DNA from: G963662905 sp963676725 | GTDB taxonomy: Bacteria > Bacteroidota > Bacteroidia > Bacteroidales > WRLA01 | Length of the DNA stretch: 64,000 nt | NCBI GenBank assembly: GCA_963676725.1 | Contig: OY781463.1 | Coordinates: 2,728,001 to 2,792,000, forward strand | Direction of reading: 5' to 3' | In this document: positions 7,091 to 14,003 of the stretch, piece by piece | Layout: every line of letters begins with the position of its first letter | How positions within the stretch are numbered: the stretch's first letter is position 1 | The notes under the pieces: generated by a model | What the model was told of the DNA's origin: nothing | Databases searched by the model: none | Seen by the model: the letters and a program-made list of their open reading frames with translations, nothing else | Program-made: the position numbers and the translations under genes

Positions 7091-8237
7091 TGATTAAGTG
7101 TTTTTCCCATCTTTTTATCCGATCCTTCTCATAGTCTTCTTTTTGTTTCTTATCAGCATTTTCCCAAGCGTCTGGGTCTGTTTTTTTAATGTGCTTGCCA
7201 ACAACTGACTCAAAATCATTTAGACGATAAAATCTAGTATTTTTGTCTTCATTTGGATTACTAAAAAATTCTTTTCCCATATCTCTTCCTTTTTCATCTT
7301 TTTCGTTTTGTGTTTGGTCGTATGGCCTCTTTGAAGGATCCTTATTAAAAAGATGATTAAAAGCATCTGCCGCTGTGGCAATTGTTACCACTACTGCCGC
7401 GGTCACAAGTTTAGGATTTCCTTCCGGATTACCTTTCGGCTTTCCTTCACCACATGAGTTGAGGTTTGAGTTGTTTTTTCCTATATTTTTACTATGATTT
7501 CTAGCATTCTTCAGTTTCTCCTTTTGAGAACGAACCTCTCTATTTTCTTGTTCTTGTCTTTCGTCACGAAGATCTTCCCAATATTTATAAGTTATATATG
7601 TAGTTATGGCTGTAGTAGTTACCGCTGCTTGATAAATAGTATAAATGATAAAAGGGTACTCTCCATTCTTATCTATAAATATAACAGGGTTATTGACTGC
7701 ATAAGCATATGTTGTTTGAAATCGATACAATTCAGCTTTGGGATCAATTGAATGAAACCTCCACAAAGCCGCATCATACATCCTCGCCCCATAATCATAC
7801 CAATCCAAACCAAACTCATCCTGCAGCTCACTTCGACTACGCTCAGTGCAACGCTTGCCGTTATACTTATATTTATTCTCAGGGCTGGAGTTGGCGGTAC
7901 TCAAACCGGCAATGTTCATTCCAAAAGGATAATAGGCATCTTCCTGCAAAATATTCAGGTTTTCATCAAAGGTAATGCGGGTATTGCTCAGGTGGTCTTT
8001 TAAGGAATACTCATATGCAGGGCTGCCATCTTCCTCTATCGTGATGCGCCCCTGTGCAGCCATTAAATAAGCAAGCTCCGTATTGTCCCCGTTTACATCA
8101 GAATACACAAAACGTCCGGCATAGTCAAACGTTTTGGAAACTGGTGGTCGATGCGGGTCTGTTTCCGAAGCTTTGTGCCAGAGGCCGCAATAGGTAGTTA
8201 ATTCCCAGTATGATAGTGTTCCTTGAGCTTGTTTCAC
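7050..8237 (-). CDS. Orphan Rhs tip with Lys/Glu-rich tail, cassette D
   Basis: The first 33 or so codons are out of frame relative to the Rhs sequence: reading another frame gives GTKLRKQTRIDHQ, as in cassette G, so the 5' end carries at least one indel and the gene probably lacks a true start. From SKTFDYAGRFVYSD onward the core is intact (LKDHLSNTRITFDE, YYPFGMNIAGL, CTERSRS, DWYDYGARMYD, FIDKNGEYP). The tail (about 193-395) has a hydrophobic segment (about 195-215), a charged coiled-coil-like stretch, a second Ala/Val/Thr-rich hydrophobic segment (about 278-292) and a highly charged C-terminal 110 residues. No toxin motif recognised. Two overlapping small membrane genes follow. Confidence 0.7.
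   Translation of the reverse strand: MKQAQGTLSYWELTTYCGLWHKASETDPHRPPVSKTFDYAGRFVYSDVNGDNTELAYLMAAQGRITIEEDGSPAYEYSLKDHLSNTRITFDENLNILQEDAYYPFGMNIAGLSTANSSPENKYKYNGKRCTERSRSELQDEFGLDWYDYGARMYDAALWRFHSIDPKAELYRFQTTYAYAVNNPVIFIDKNGEYPFIIYTIYQAAVTTTAITTYITYKYWEDLRDERQEQENREVRSQKEKLKNARNHSKNIGKNNSNLNSCGEGKPKGNPEGNPKLVTAAVVVTIATAADAFNHLFNKDPSKRPYDQTQNEKDEKGRDMGKEFFSNPNEDKNTRFYRLNDFESVVGKHIKKTDPDAWENADKKQKEDYEKDRIKRWEKHLINEAKKRKEKEEFE
7829..7848. repeat. 24-bp-class insert in Rhs core, cassette D
   Basis: Same 20-bp core and position as in cassettes E, F and H. Confidence 0.75.
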
Positions 8238-8322
8238 TTAAGCTGATCTTTTAATGTAAATTTGATCAATAATACTTTTAAAATGTCCATTTTATTGAGA
8301 AGCCAACATCTATTAAAATCTA

Positions 8323-8700
8323 TTATTCCTTATATATTATGATTCCATTAATTTTTAGTTTTCGATCGTTAACAACTTTTACCATATGCTCTCTTTTGTC
8401 TATGAATGCTGGTGAAAATGTTTCCATGAGGCCATATTTATAACATTTTAATACTATACCTCTATTTCTTTTATAACTCCATGTTCCTTTGCATGTTTTA
8501 TGTGAATAATTACCGATAATTCTTAAGTTAAAAGTGCTGTCACTGTTCAACTGCAAAATATAGTAATATTCATTTTTTGTTGGGCGGCTCTTATATATGC
8601 CTTGAAAATTATCATGTTGCATGTAATAATTTGAGCTACATGAGAATAGCAATATAATAAGAAATAGATGCAAGTTAGTCCTGATAATAATAATCCCCAT
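8323..8700 (-). CDS. Lipoprotein, candidate immunity for the metallopeptidase cassette C
   Basis: 125 residues with a lipoprotein signal: LFLIILLFSC with the lipidated Cys at about 21, followed by SSNYYMQ. The mature part (about 105 residues) has the spacing of a small beta-barrel (GIYKSRPTKNEYYYILQLNSD, then FNLRIIGNY, GTWSYKRNRGIVLKC), as in small lipocalin-like or NlpE-like lipoproteins, but no family can be named with confidence. Its start overlaps the 3' end of the Rhs gene by 26 bases. A lipoprotein next to an extracytoplasmic metallopeptidase toxin suggests an inhibitor. Confidence 0.65.
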   Translation of the reverse strand: MGIIIIRTNLHLFLIILLFSCSSNYYMQHDNFQGIYKSRPTKNEYYYILQLNSDSTFNLRIIGNYSHKTCKGTWSYKRNRGIVLKCYKYGLMETFSPAFIDKREHMVKVVNDRKLKINGIIIYKE

Positions 8701-9946
8701 AAGTATCTCCTTTTACTATACTTTCATTACTTGGTAGATTTTGTAATGCTTTATTATTTGGATACGCCTTAAGCCAATCTTCCCTCTTAGAATAAATGTC
8801 TAAAGGATATTGTGCCGTATTAGCCTTTCCATTAGGCCCATAAAAACTACCGTCATCTATATTTTTCACCCAACTTCGGGTAATTAGCTCATATTTATTC
8901 GCAATTCCATAAGATTGAATATTTTGAACAGAGACTGGGGAAACATTAAACTGCGCCCGATAGGCTTCCACTTCATTTTTAAGATCGACTAAAAAAGCTA
9001 ATCCACTGGATTTGAAAAAAGCTATTTCCCCTTCCATAAATTGTTTAACATGCGTCACCTCATGGATTAGTACAGCAGCATTAGTATAAATAACATTAAT
9101 TTTATTATCCTCTAATAATTCTAGAGTGCCAGCTTTCCCATTTACGGAACCTTCCATCGGCGTCAATACAAACGTCTGTTCCTCAGTGGCCTCCATATCA
9201 TCCATGTGTTTAAGAGATACCTTTAAACGAAATATCCTCTTATTTAGCCTTTCTTTTTTCTTTTCGCTGTTTTTTTCAGTATGTAGCTTATTGGTCAGCC
9301 TCCCTACTAATTTTTCCAAAAATCTTCTTTGACGCTCAAACTCTTCTTGACTGGCAGGGTCAATATCCATTCCTGTGGGATCTGTATAGCGAACGGGATT
9401 ATTTGCAAACATTCTGTATGGACTAATTGGGTGGTATTTTTCAAGAAGCGGATCCATGCTTAATGTCATGGTCAGAGAAGCGTCATAGAATCTTGTTTCA
9501 AAATCATAGCAATTTAGTCCAAAGTCCTCCTGATGTTCTTTGCCGTTGTATTTGTATTTGTTTTCAGAACAGGAATTGTTATAGCTTAAGCCTTTTATAT
9601 TCATCCCATATGGGTAATAGGCGTCTTCCTGTATAATGTTCAGATCTTCATCAAAGGTAATGCGGGTATTGCCCAGATGGTCTTTTAAGGAATATTCATA
9701 AGATGAACTGCCATCCTCATGCATTACTATCCTGCCATGGTTTGCCATTAAATAGGCAAGTTGGGTGTTGTCCCCGTTGTTGTCTGCATAAATAAAGCGG
9801 CCGCTATAATCCCATGTGGCAGACAATTGATGGTCGATCTTTGTCTGTTTGCGTAGTTTAATGCCATTGGCTGCATATGAAAAGTTCACTGACTGCATAA
9901 TCGATCCACTGGTATTTGTTCCGGTACTATTAATCTTTTGAGGCAA
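8675..9946 (-). CDS. Orphan Rhs tip with HEVTH zinc metallopeptidase tail, cassette C
   Basis: 423 codons from a TTG; the first in-frame ATG is 16 codons later. Core: KLRKQTKIDHQ, DYSGRFIYAD, KDHLGNTRITFDE, YYPYGMNIKGL. After KYNGKE it diverges from its relatives (NCYDFETRFYDASLTMTLSMDP), a different sub-lineage of the core 3' end, and lacks the CTERSRS insert. The tail has a helical linker (about 200-250) and then AAVLIHEVTHVKQF with the HExxH zinc motif at 295-299 and NEVEAYRAQF supplying a likely third ligand (Glu325 or Glu327). This layout matches gluzincin-type metallopeptidases used as polymorphic toxin domains. A lipoprotein gene overlaps the 3' end. Confidence 0.8.
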   Translation of the reverse strand: MPQKINSTGTNTSGSIMQSVNFSYAANGIKLRKQTKIDHQLSATWDYSGRFIYADNNGDNTQLAYLMANHGRIVMHEDGSSSYEYSLKDHLGNTRITFDEDLNIIQEDAYYPYGMNIKGLSYNNSCSENKYKYNGKEHQEDFGLNCYDFETRFYDASLTMTLSMDPLLEKYHPISPYRMFANNPVRYTDPTGMDIDPASQEEFERQRRFLEKLVGRLTNKLHTEKNSEKKKERLNKRIFRLKVSLKHMDDMEATEEQTFVLTPMEGSVNGKAGTLELLEDNKINVIYTNAAVLIHEVTHVKQFMEGEIAFFKSSGLAFLVDLKNEVEAYRAQFNVSPVSVQNIQSYGIANKYELITRSWVKNIDDGSFYGPNGKANTAQYPLDIYSKREDWLKAYPNNKALQNLPSNESIVKGDTYGDYYYQD

Positions 9947-9951
9947 ATTTA
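9944..9951 (-). promoter_or_regulatory. Candidate -7 element (TAAATTTG) at the 5' edge of cassette C
   Basis: Same octamer in the same position relative to the Rhs frame as in cassette F. Homology between C and F stops just upstream of it, so this is also the edge of a duplicated block. Confidence 0.3.
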
Positions 9952-9961
9952 AAAAATATAT

Positions 9962-10159
9962 TCATTTAATAAATACGCTGGAGTAACCTTCTCCCTGAAA
10001 TATTTGCCCACCAAAAACTGCTTTTGGGCTGTCATCTATAGTGTTAAAGGTGAGCCAAGCATTATGGCCAAAATACCTTTGTTGGCTTGTGAGATGTGCT
10101 GCGAAACGCCTACTAATATGTTGAAAATAAAAAGTTAGATAATAATACTTTTGCAACAT
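9962..10159 (-). pseudogene. Remnant of the 'WYFG' N-terminal domain
   Basis: Within this frame RYFGHNAWLTFNTIDDSPKAVF matches positions in the fragments at 6244-6522 and 519-800, but the signal peptide is replaced by unrelated sequence and the frame ends after about 15 further residues. It lies between cassette B's candidate immunity gene and cassette C. I read it as a third scar of recombination through the 5' end of an ancestral rhs gene. Confidence 0.55.
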
Positions 10160-10207
10160 GGCACACTTCCAAGTAGATTTTTATTACACGCTATCCTAAT
10201 GTAAAAA

Positions 10208-10666
10208 TTATTTAATATTTAAGTTGTCAATCACTGCTATAATGTTTTTTAGGTCACTGTCTTTCCATTGATTAACTCTACTTTCCATTATCTCTGCAAT
10301 ATATTTATCTTGGTTTTTAAAAACCAACGTGTTTTTGCGAATACCATATCCAACTTTTTGTTTGTAGTACTCATATTTAAGCAAATAATACGGAATGGAA
10401 ACCGATCGTTTCCAAAAGATATATCTATAATAGAAAATAGTACATAGCTGTTTATTCTCGGAAAATGCAACTTTATAAACCACTCTGCCTTTATTGCGAC
10501 TTATCATTAATATTATAATCAAAAGAACAATTAACTGAATACCTATCCAATACGTATAAAAAAAAGAAGCACCTTTAGCAATAAAAACAAAATTTATAAT
10601 TGGTAGGATGTTAAATTCTGAATTATACTTACTATACCAATAAAACTTTTTTTTAAAAACCTTCAT
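10208..10666 (-). CDS. Membrane protein, candidate immunity for cassette B
   Basis: 152 residues from the ATG at 10666 (an upstream TTG would add six residues). Two adjacent hydrophobic segments (about residues 22-40 and 44-62) are followed by a 90-residue soluble domain with many aromatic and basic residues (FYYRYIFWKRSVSIPYYLLKYEYY) and the ending ESRVNQWKDSDLKNIIAVIDNL. This resembles two-TM, PH-like-domain small membrane proteins, but I cannot name the family. It follows the Rhs B stop by about 35 bp. Role as immunity protein is inferred from position. Confidence 0.55.
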   Translation of the reverse strand: MKVFKKKFYWYSKYNSEFNILPIINFVFIAKGASFFYTYWIGIQLIVLLIIILMISRNKGRVVYKVAFSENKQLCTIFYYRYIFWKRSVSIPYYLLKYEYYKQKVGYGIRKNTLVFKNQDKYIAEIMESRVNQWKDSDLKNIIAVIDNLNIK

Positions 10667-10701
10667 AATGGGTATTTTATTCAATTTACATGAATGTTGT
10701 G

Positions 10702-11421
10702 TTAATAAAGTGATTTATTTCTATAGTGATCACGCAATGCTTCTTCAGTTGGATCCATCTCTTCTACCTGTTCTTTAGGATTCATTGTTTTATTAATAAT
10801 TTCATTAAAATTCTCTTTTACTGAATTTATCGCATTTTGAATTTTACCACCAACAGATTCAAGGAATTCTTTACCGGAGGATACAATAAACTTGGTCGGT
10901 TCAGAGGCAGTAACAAGCATATTTGCACCCGAAACAGCACCGTCTATTGTATATTTAGGAGATCCTCCTGTAAGGCCGACTCCTAAATCCACTACAGCCC
11001 CTGCTTCTCGTAATCCTGAACCTTCCATATCAAAAGCTTTTTCGGCAGTAGCTGCTGTTAATTCACCTAAGCCTCCCGGTACATTGTTCTCCCCATCATT
11101 AGCGGCACCATCAATAATTTGTGCCGTACCCAGAGCAATTGTTCCACTCCCGCTTATAATTAAAACTACACCAGCTGGACCCCCAACTCCCGTCGCAGCT
11201 AGACCAACCCCTCCGACCCATTGGGTAACACCTCCAGCAACAGTAAGGCATCCTAGAGCAACATCCCAGCCATCTTCTCCGTTAATATCAATAAATCTCA
11301 TTGGATTATTATATGTATAATGGAATGGGGTTAATGAATAGTATTTTTCAGCTAAAGGATCAACAGCATGCCACCGGGCGATTTGAGGGTCATAAAACCT
11401 CGCCCCGTAATCATGTCTTAA
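10702..11421 (-). CDS. 5'-truncated Rhs tip with Gly-rich hydrophobic tail, cassette B
   Basis: The frame opens just before HDYGARFYDPQIARWHAVDPL and has no start codon until an ATG at 11301 (MRFIDINGE), so the core is cut in the middle of DWYDYGAR and only its last 40 residues remain. The tail (199 residues) is Gly/Ala/Val-rich and hydrophobic (GVTQWVGGVGLAATGVGG and following), a type of segment seen before or within membrane-acting polymorphic toxins, then a helical region and the ending EEALRDHYRNKSLY. That ending is shared in pattern with tails A and F. The abrupt 5' edge makes it a pseudogene-like reservoir copy. Confidence 0.65.
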   Translation of the reverse strand, partial: LRHDYGARFYDPQIARWHAVDPLAEKYYSLTPFHYTYNNPMRFIDINGEDGWDVALGCLTVAGGVTQWVGGVGLAATGVGGPAGVVLIISGSGTIALGTAQIIDGAANDGENNVPGGLGELTAATAEKAFDMEGSGLREAGAVVDLGVGLTGGSPKYTIDGAVSGANMLVTASEPTKFIVSSGKEFLESVGGKIQNAINSVKENFNEIINKTMNPKEQVEEMDPTEEALRDHYRNKSLY

Positions 11422-11451
11422 TCACCTGCCAACAAATTATAGTGAAATACA

Positions 11452-11751
11452 TTATACCCACCCTTTTCTTTTTGCATTAAGATAATAAAATGGGGTGTAC
11501 AGTCCCATAAGAAAGAAAAGAAGGAAAAATATAGTTATTCTTTTGTCGTATTTCGCCCATATGTATAAGTTATAAATAGAAAATCCAAACGTTACATATG
11601 ATAATATACTACGAATACAGGAAAAAACATCCCCAATTAAAATATCTTTTAAAAACATTAATTTGAATATCGATGAAAGGAAAATACCAATGAATACTGC
11701 AAATAATAAAAAATTCGATATTAGTGCGACGGTTAATACAGTTTTTTTCAT
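11452..11751 (-). CDS. Small membrane protein, candidate immunity for cassette A
   Basis: 99 residues, beginning 12 bases after the cassette A stop. Four hydrophobic segments (about 5-28, 30-40, 45-64 and 72-88). The C-terminal half (YNLYIWAKYDKR, LYTPFYYLNAKRK) resembles the candidate immunity protein of cassette F. Family not otherwise recognised. The paired similarity of both toxin tail and small membrane protein between A and F is the best internal evidence for a real toxin-immunity family. Confidence 0.65.
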   Translation of the reverse strand: MKKTVLTVALISNFLLFAVFIGIFLSSIFKLMFLKDILIGDVFSCIRSILSYVTFGFSIYNLYIWAKYDKRITIFFLLFFLMGLYTPFYYLNAKRKGWV

Positions 11752-11763
11752 AATAAATATTAT

Positions 11764-12792
11764 TTAATAAAGTTCGCCATTTCTAAAATGCAACAGCATT
11801 GCCTCTTTTATAGGAGATAATGTTGGAGTAATAGATTTTGATTTATTATTATCCAAGTCAGAATTGTTGTTATTGACCTTATTGCTACTGGGTGTATATT
11901 TTATTTGTAATTCTGCTCCTACTCCTACCATAAGAGCATTTACACTTTGACTTATTCCGAAACCAAAGCCGTCACTACTTGCAGACACTTCGGCGCGACC
12001 AGCTCCTACAGAAACAGTTGGTTTAGGGTCATCATCTTCTTTGGCTTTATTTTCAGTATTCGATGATATTATTGGACTGACATTTGTCTTTGAGCTTTCA
12101 AATGTGTATGGTCCCAAACTGAGAGAATAATTGTCAAAATGTCCTTCGGTTGTAACTCTGTTAAATTCAGGACATACATTGAAATTACCAGTTTCGGTAT
12201 CGTAGCTAAAAGAGATGGTAAGTGTATTCTTTAGGCTTCCGTCAAAATCATAATTTAAACTATATGGTGTTTGAGTAAAAGGAATCTTTCCGCTAAAACC
12301 AATGCTTCCACTACCCATAGATAAAGAAAAACTAAAAGACCATTCATCATTTCCATCTGGATCTATATAAAAAATAGGATTGTTATTAACGTATAAATAG
12401 GGAGAGGTGTTGTGATTTCCCTCTGATAAATTATCAATCACATGCCACCTCCCCAAAACCGCATCATAAAACCTCGCCCCGTAATCATACCAGTCCAATC
12501 CAAACTCATCCTGCAGCTCACTTCGACTACGCTCAGTGCAACGCTTGCCGTTGTATTTGTATTTGTTTTCGGAGCAGGAATTGCTATAGCTTAAGCCTTT
12601 TATATTCATCCCATAGGGGTAATAGGCGTCTTGCTGCAAAACAGTTCCGCTTATTCTATGGGTGACGGGTATTTTATCGAACCGAATCAATGACAATTGC
12701 TTGGCTTCTAATGCACAATAAGCGGTACCATTTGTATGTATGGATGCGGTTTGGTTCACATTCTTTAATATTCGGACGAAACAAAAGTACAA
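11764..12792 (-). CDS. Chimeric orphan Rhs tip with beta-rich tail, cassette A
   Basis: 342 codons opening at a TTG. Residues 1-48 are unrelated to the Rhs core (NQTASIHTNGTAYCALEAKQ); Rhs homology begins abruptly at GTVLQQDAYYPYGM and continues with CTERSRS, DWYDYGARFYD, GRWHVIDNL and FYIDPDG. The first in-frame ATG is inside the core. The tail (about 148-342) is Ser/Gly-rich and beta-like (FSFSLSMGSGSIGFSG), with GFGFGISQSVNALMVGVG near the end, and closes LLHFRNGELY. It is the first cassette of the array in the direction of transcription, yet it is not joined to any intact Rhs body; a signal-peptide remnant lies 70 bp upstream. Confidence 0.7.
   Translation of the reverse strand: MYFCFVRILKNVNQTASIHTNGTAYCALEAKQLSLIRFDKIPVTHRISGTVLQQDAYYPYGMNIKGLSYSNSCSENKYKYNGKRCTERSRSELQDEFGLDWYDYGARFYDAVLGRWHVIDNLSEGNHNTSPYLYVNNNPIFYIDPDGNDEWSFSFSLSMGSGSIGFSGKIPFTQTPYSLNYDFDGSLKNTLTISFSYDTETGNFNVCPEFNRVTTEGHFDNYSLSLGPYTFESSKTNVSPIISSNTENKAKEDDDPKPTVSVGAGRAEVSASSDGFGFGISQSVNALMVGVGAELQIKYTPSSNKVNNNNSDLDNNKSKSITPTLSPIKEAMLLHFRNGELY
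12519..12538. repeat. 24-bp-class insert in Rhs core, cassette A
   Basis: Same 20-bp core and position as in D, E, F and H. Cassettes C and G lack it; B is truncated before the site. Confidence 0.75.
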
Positions 12793-12859
12793 ATCTATTT
12801 GATTGTATGATGATTTTTTGTGCTAAAATAACAATAGGTATAGGCAAATTACCTAAACA

Positions 12860-12937
12860 CTATTTATTAGGCTGTTTGTTTTGGGCAAACCCTCTATCAG
12901 CCCATAAAAGCTGGTACAGCAATAGTAGAAATTTCAC
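12860..12937 (-). pseudogene. Signal-peptide remnant of an rhs-type 5' end
   Basis: From a GTG at 12937 the frame reads MKFLLLLYQLLWADRGFAQNKQPN then stop. AQNKQ-N matches the mature start (AQNKQANNWYFG) of the fragment at 519-800. It is the first rhs-derived sequence of the minus-strand array and lies divergently to pabB, so this may mark the original 5' end of the locus, with the body of the gene lost. Confidence 0.5.
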
Positions 12938-12998
12938 ATGATTGGCAAAAAAAGGTTTGACTACTTTGGGTGGCGCTGCATATCTGAATTTAAAGCCG

Positions 12999-13006
12999 TA
13001 ATTTTG
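12999..13006 (+). promoter_or_regulatory. Candidate -7 element (TAATTTTG) before pabB
   Basis: TAATTTTG fits TAnnTTTG and ends five bases before the pabB ATG. If real, the message would have almost no leader, or translation would start at a later ATG (13053). No well-spaced -33 TTTG is visible; the nearest, at 12965, is too far. Confidence 0.35.
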
Positions 13007-13010
13007 CATC

Positions 13011-14003
13011 ATGTCCATCAATACATTAAACCGCAAACAGGCTATTCTAGCCATGAATCAGGCAGCAGCAGCAAATGAAGCCTTTTTCTTTACCATTGAT
13101 TTTGATGTGCAAAACTGTATTTTTATTCTGCGAAAGGATCTAGAAAAATCGGGGATTTCTTTTCGGATTGGCACCATCAAAAACGAAAATAATTCTACGC
13201 CAAGCAAAAACCTAAAGCCGGAAATTGTGGCGTCACCCCCATCCTACCTGCAATATAAAGCCGGTTTTGATTCGGTAATGCAGCATTTGCAGTTTGGCAA
13301 TACCTATCTCACAAATTTTACATGCTCCACACCCATAAAAACAAATATCCCTGCAGAAGAAATCTTCCAAAGAAGCCAGGCCAAATACAAATTATTTGTC
13401 CCGGGGCATTTTCTGGTTTTTTCGCCCGAATGTTTTGTGAAAATCAATAAAAATGGCCGTATTTTTTCGTACCCAATGAAAGGGACCATAGACGCTTCAA
13501 TACCGGATGCAGCACAAAAAATACTATCCGACAGCAAAGAAATGGCCGAACATAATACCATTGTTGATTTAATCCGCAATGACCTGAGTAGTATTGCTGA
13601 AAAAGTACGCGTAACAAAATTCCGATATATCGACGAACTAAAAACCTCTTCTAAAACGCTTTTGCAGGTCAGTTCAGAGATTTCAGGGCAACTCCCGATC
13701 AACTGGCAGGAAAATCTAGGGACATTAATTTTCAAACTTTTACCCGCCGGCTCCATTAGTGGGGCACCAAAACAGAAAACCATTGAAATCATCAGGGAAG
13801 CAGAAGGAACCCAAAGAGGATTTTATACCGGGGTTTGTGGCTATTTTGATGGCAGCACACTCGATAGTGGCGTTATGATCCGTTTTATTGAAATGCAGCA
13901 TCAAAATATGATTTACCGCAGTGGTGGCGGAATTACAATCAATAGTGATGCGCGAAAAGAATACGAAGAAATGAAAGACAAAATATATGTGCCAATATCT
14001 TGA
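13011..14003 (+). CDS. pabB: Aminodeoxychorismate synthase component I
   Basis: 330 residues, a short chorismate-binding enzyme of the type common in Bacteroidota. It converts chorismate plus ammonia to 4-amino-4-deoxychorismate for folate synthesis, normally with the glutaminase PabA, which is not in this window. Family motifs are in order: YPMKGTID, EHNTIVDLIRNDLS, LLPAGSISGAPKQKTIEII, RGFYTGVCGYFDG and YRSGGGITINSD. The N-terminal half is compact compared with TrpE. Start chosen at ATG 13011 because NRKQAILAMNQ fits the usual beginning of such proteins. It overlaps pabC by 17 bases, so the two are translationally coupled. Confidence 0.93.
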   Translation: MSINTLNRKQAILAMNQAAAANEAFFFTIDFDVQNCIFILRKDLEKSGISFRIGTIKNENNSTPSKNLKPEIVASPPSYLQYKAGFDSVMQHLQFGNTYLTNFTCSTPIKTNIPAEEIFQRSQAKYKLFVPGHFLVFSPECFVKINKNGRIFSYPMKGTIDASIPDAAQKILSDSKEMAEHNTIVDLIRNDLSSIAEKVRVTKFRYIDELKTSSKTLLQVSSEISGQLPINWQENLGTLIFKLLPAGSISGAPKQKTIEIIREAEGTQRGFYTGVCGYFDGSTLDSGVMIRFIEMQHQNMIYRSGGGITINSDARKEYEEMKDKIYVPIS

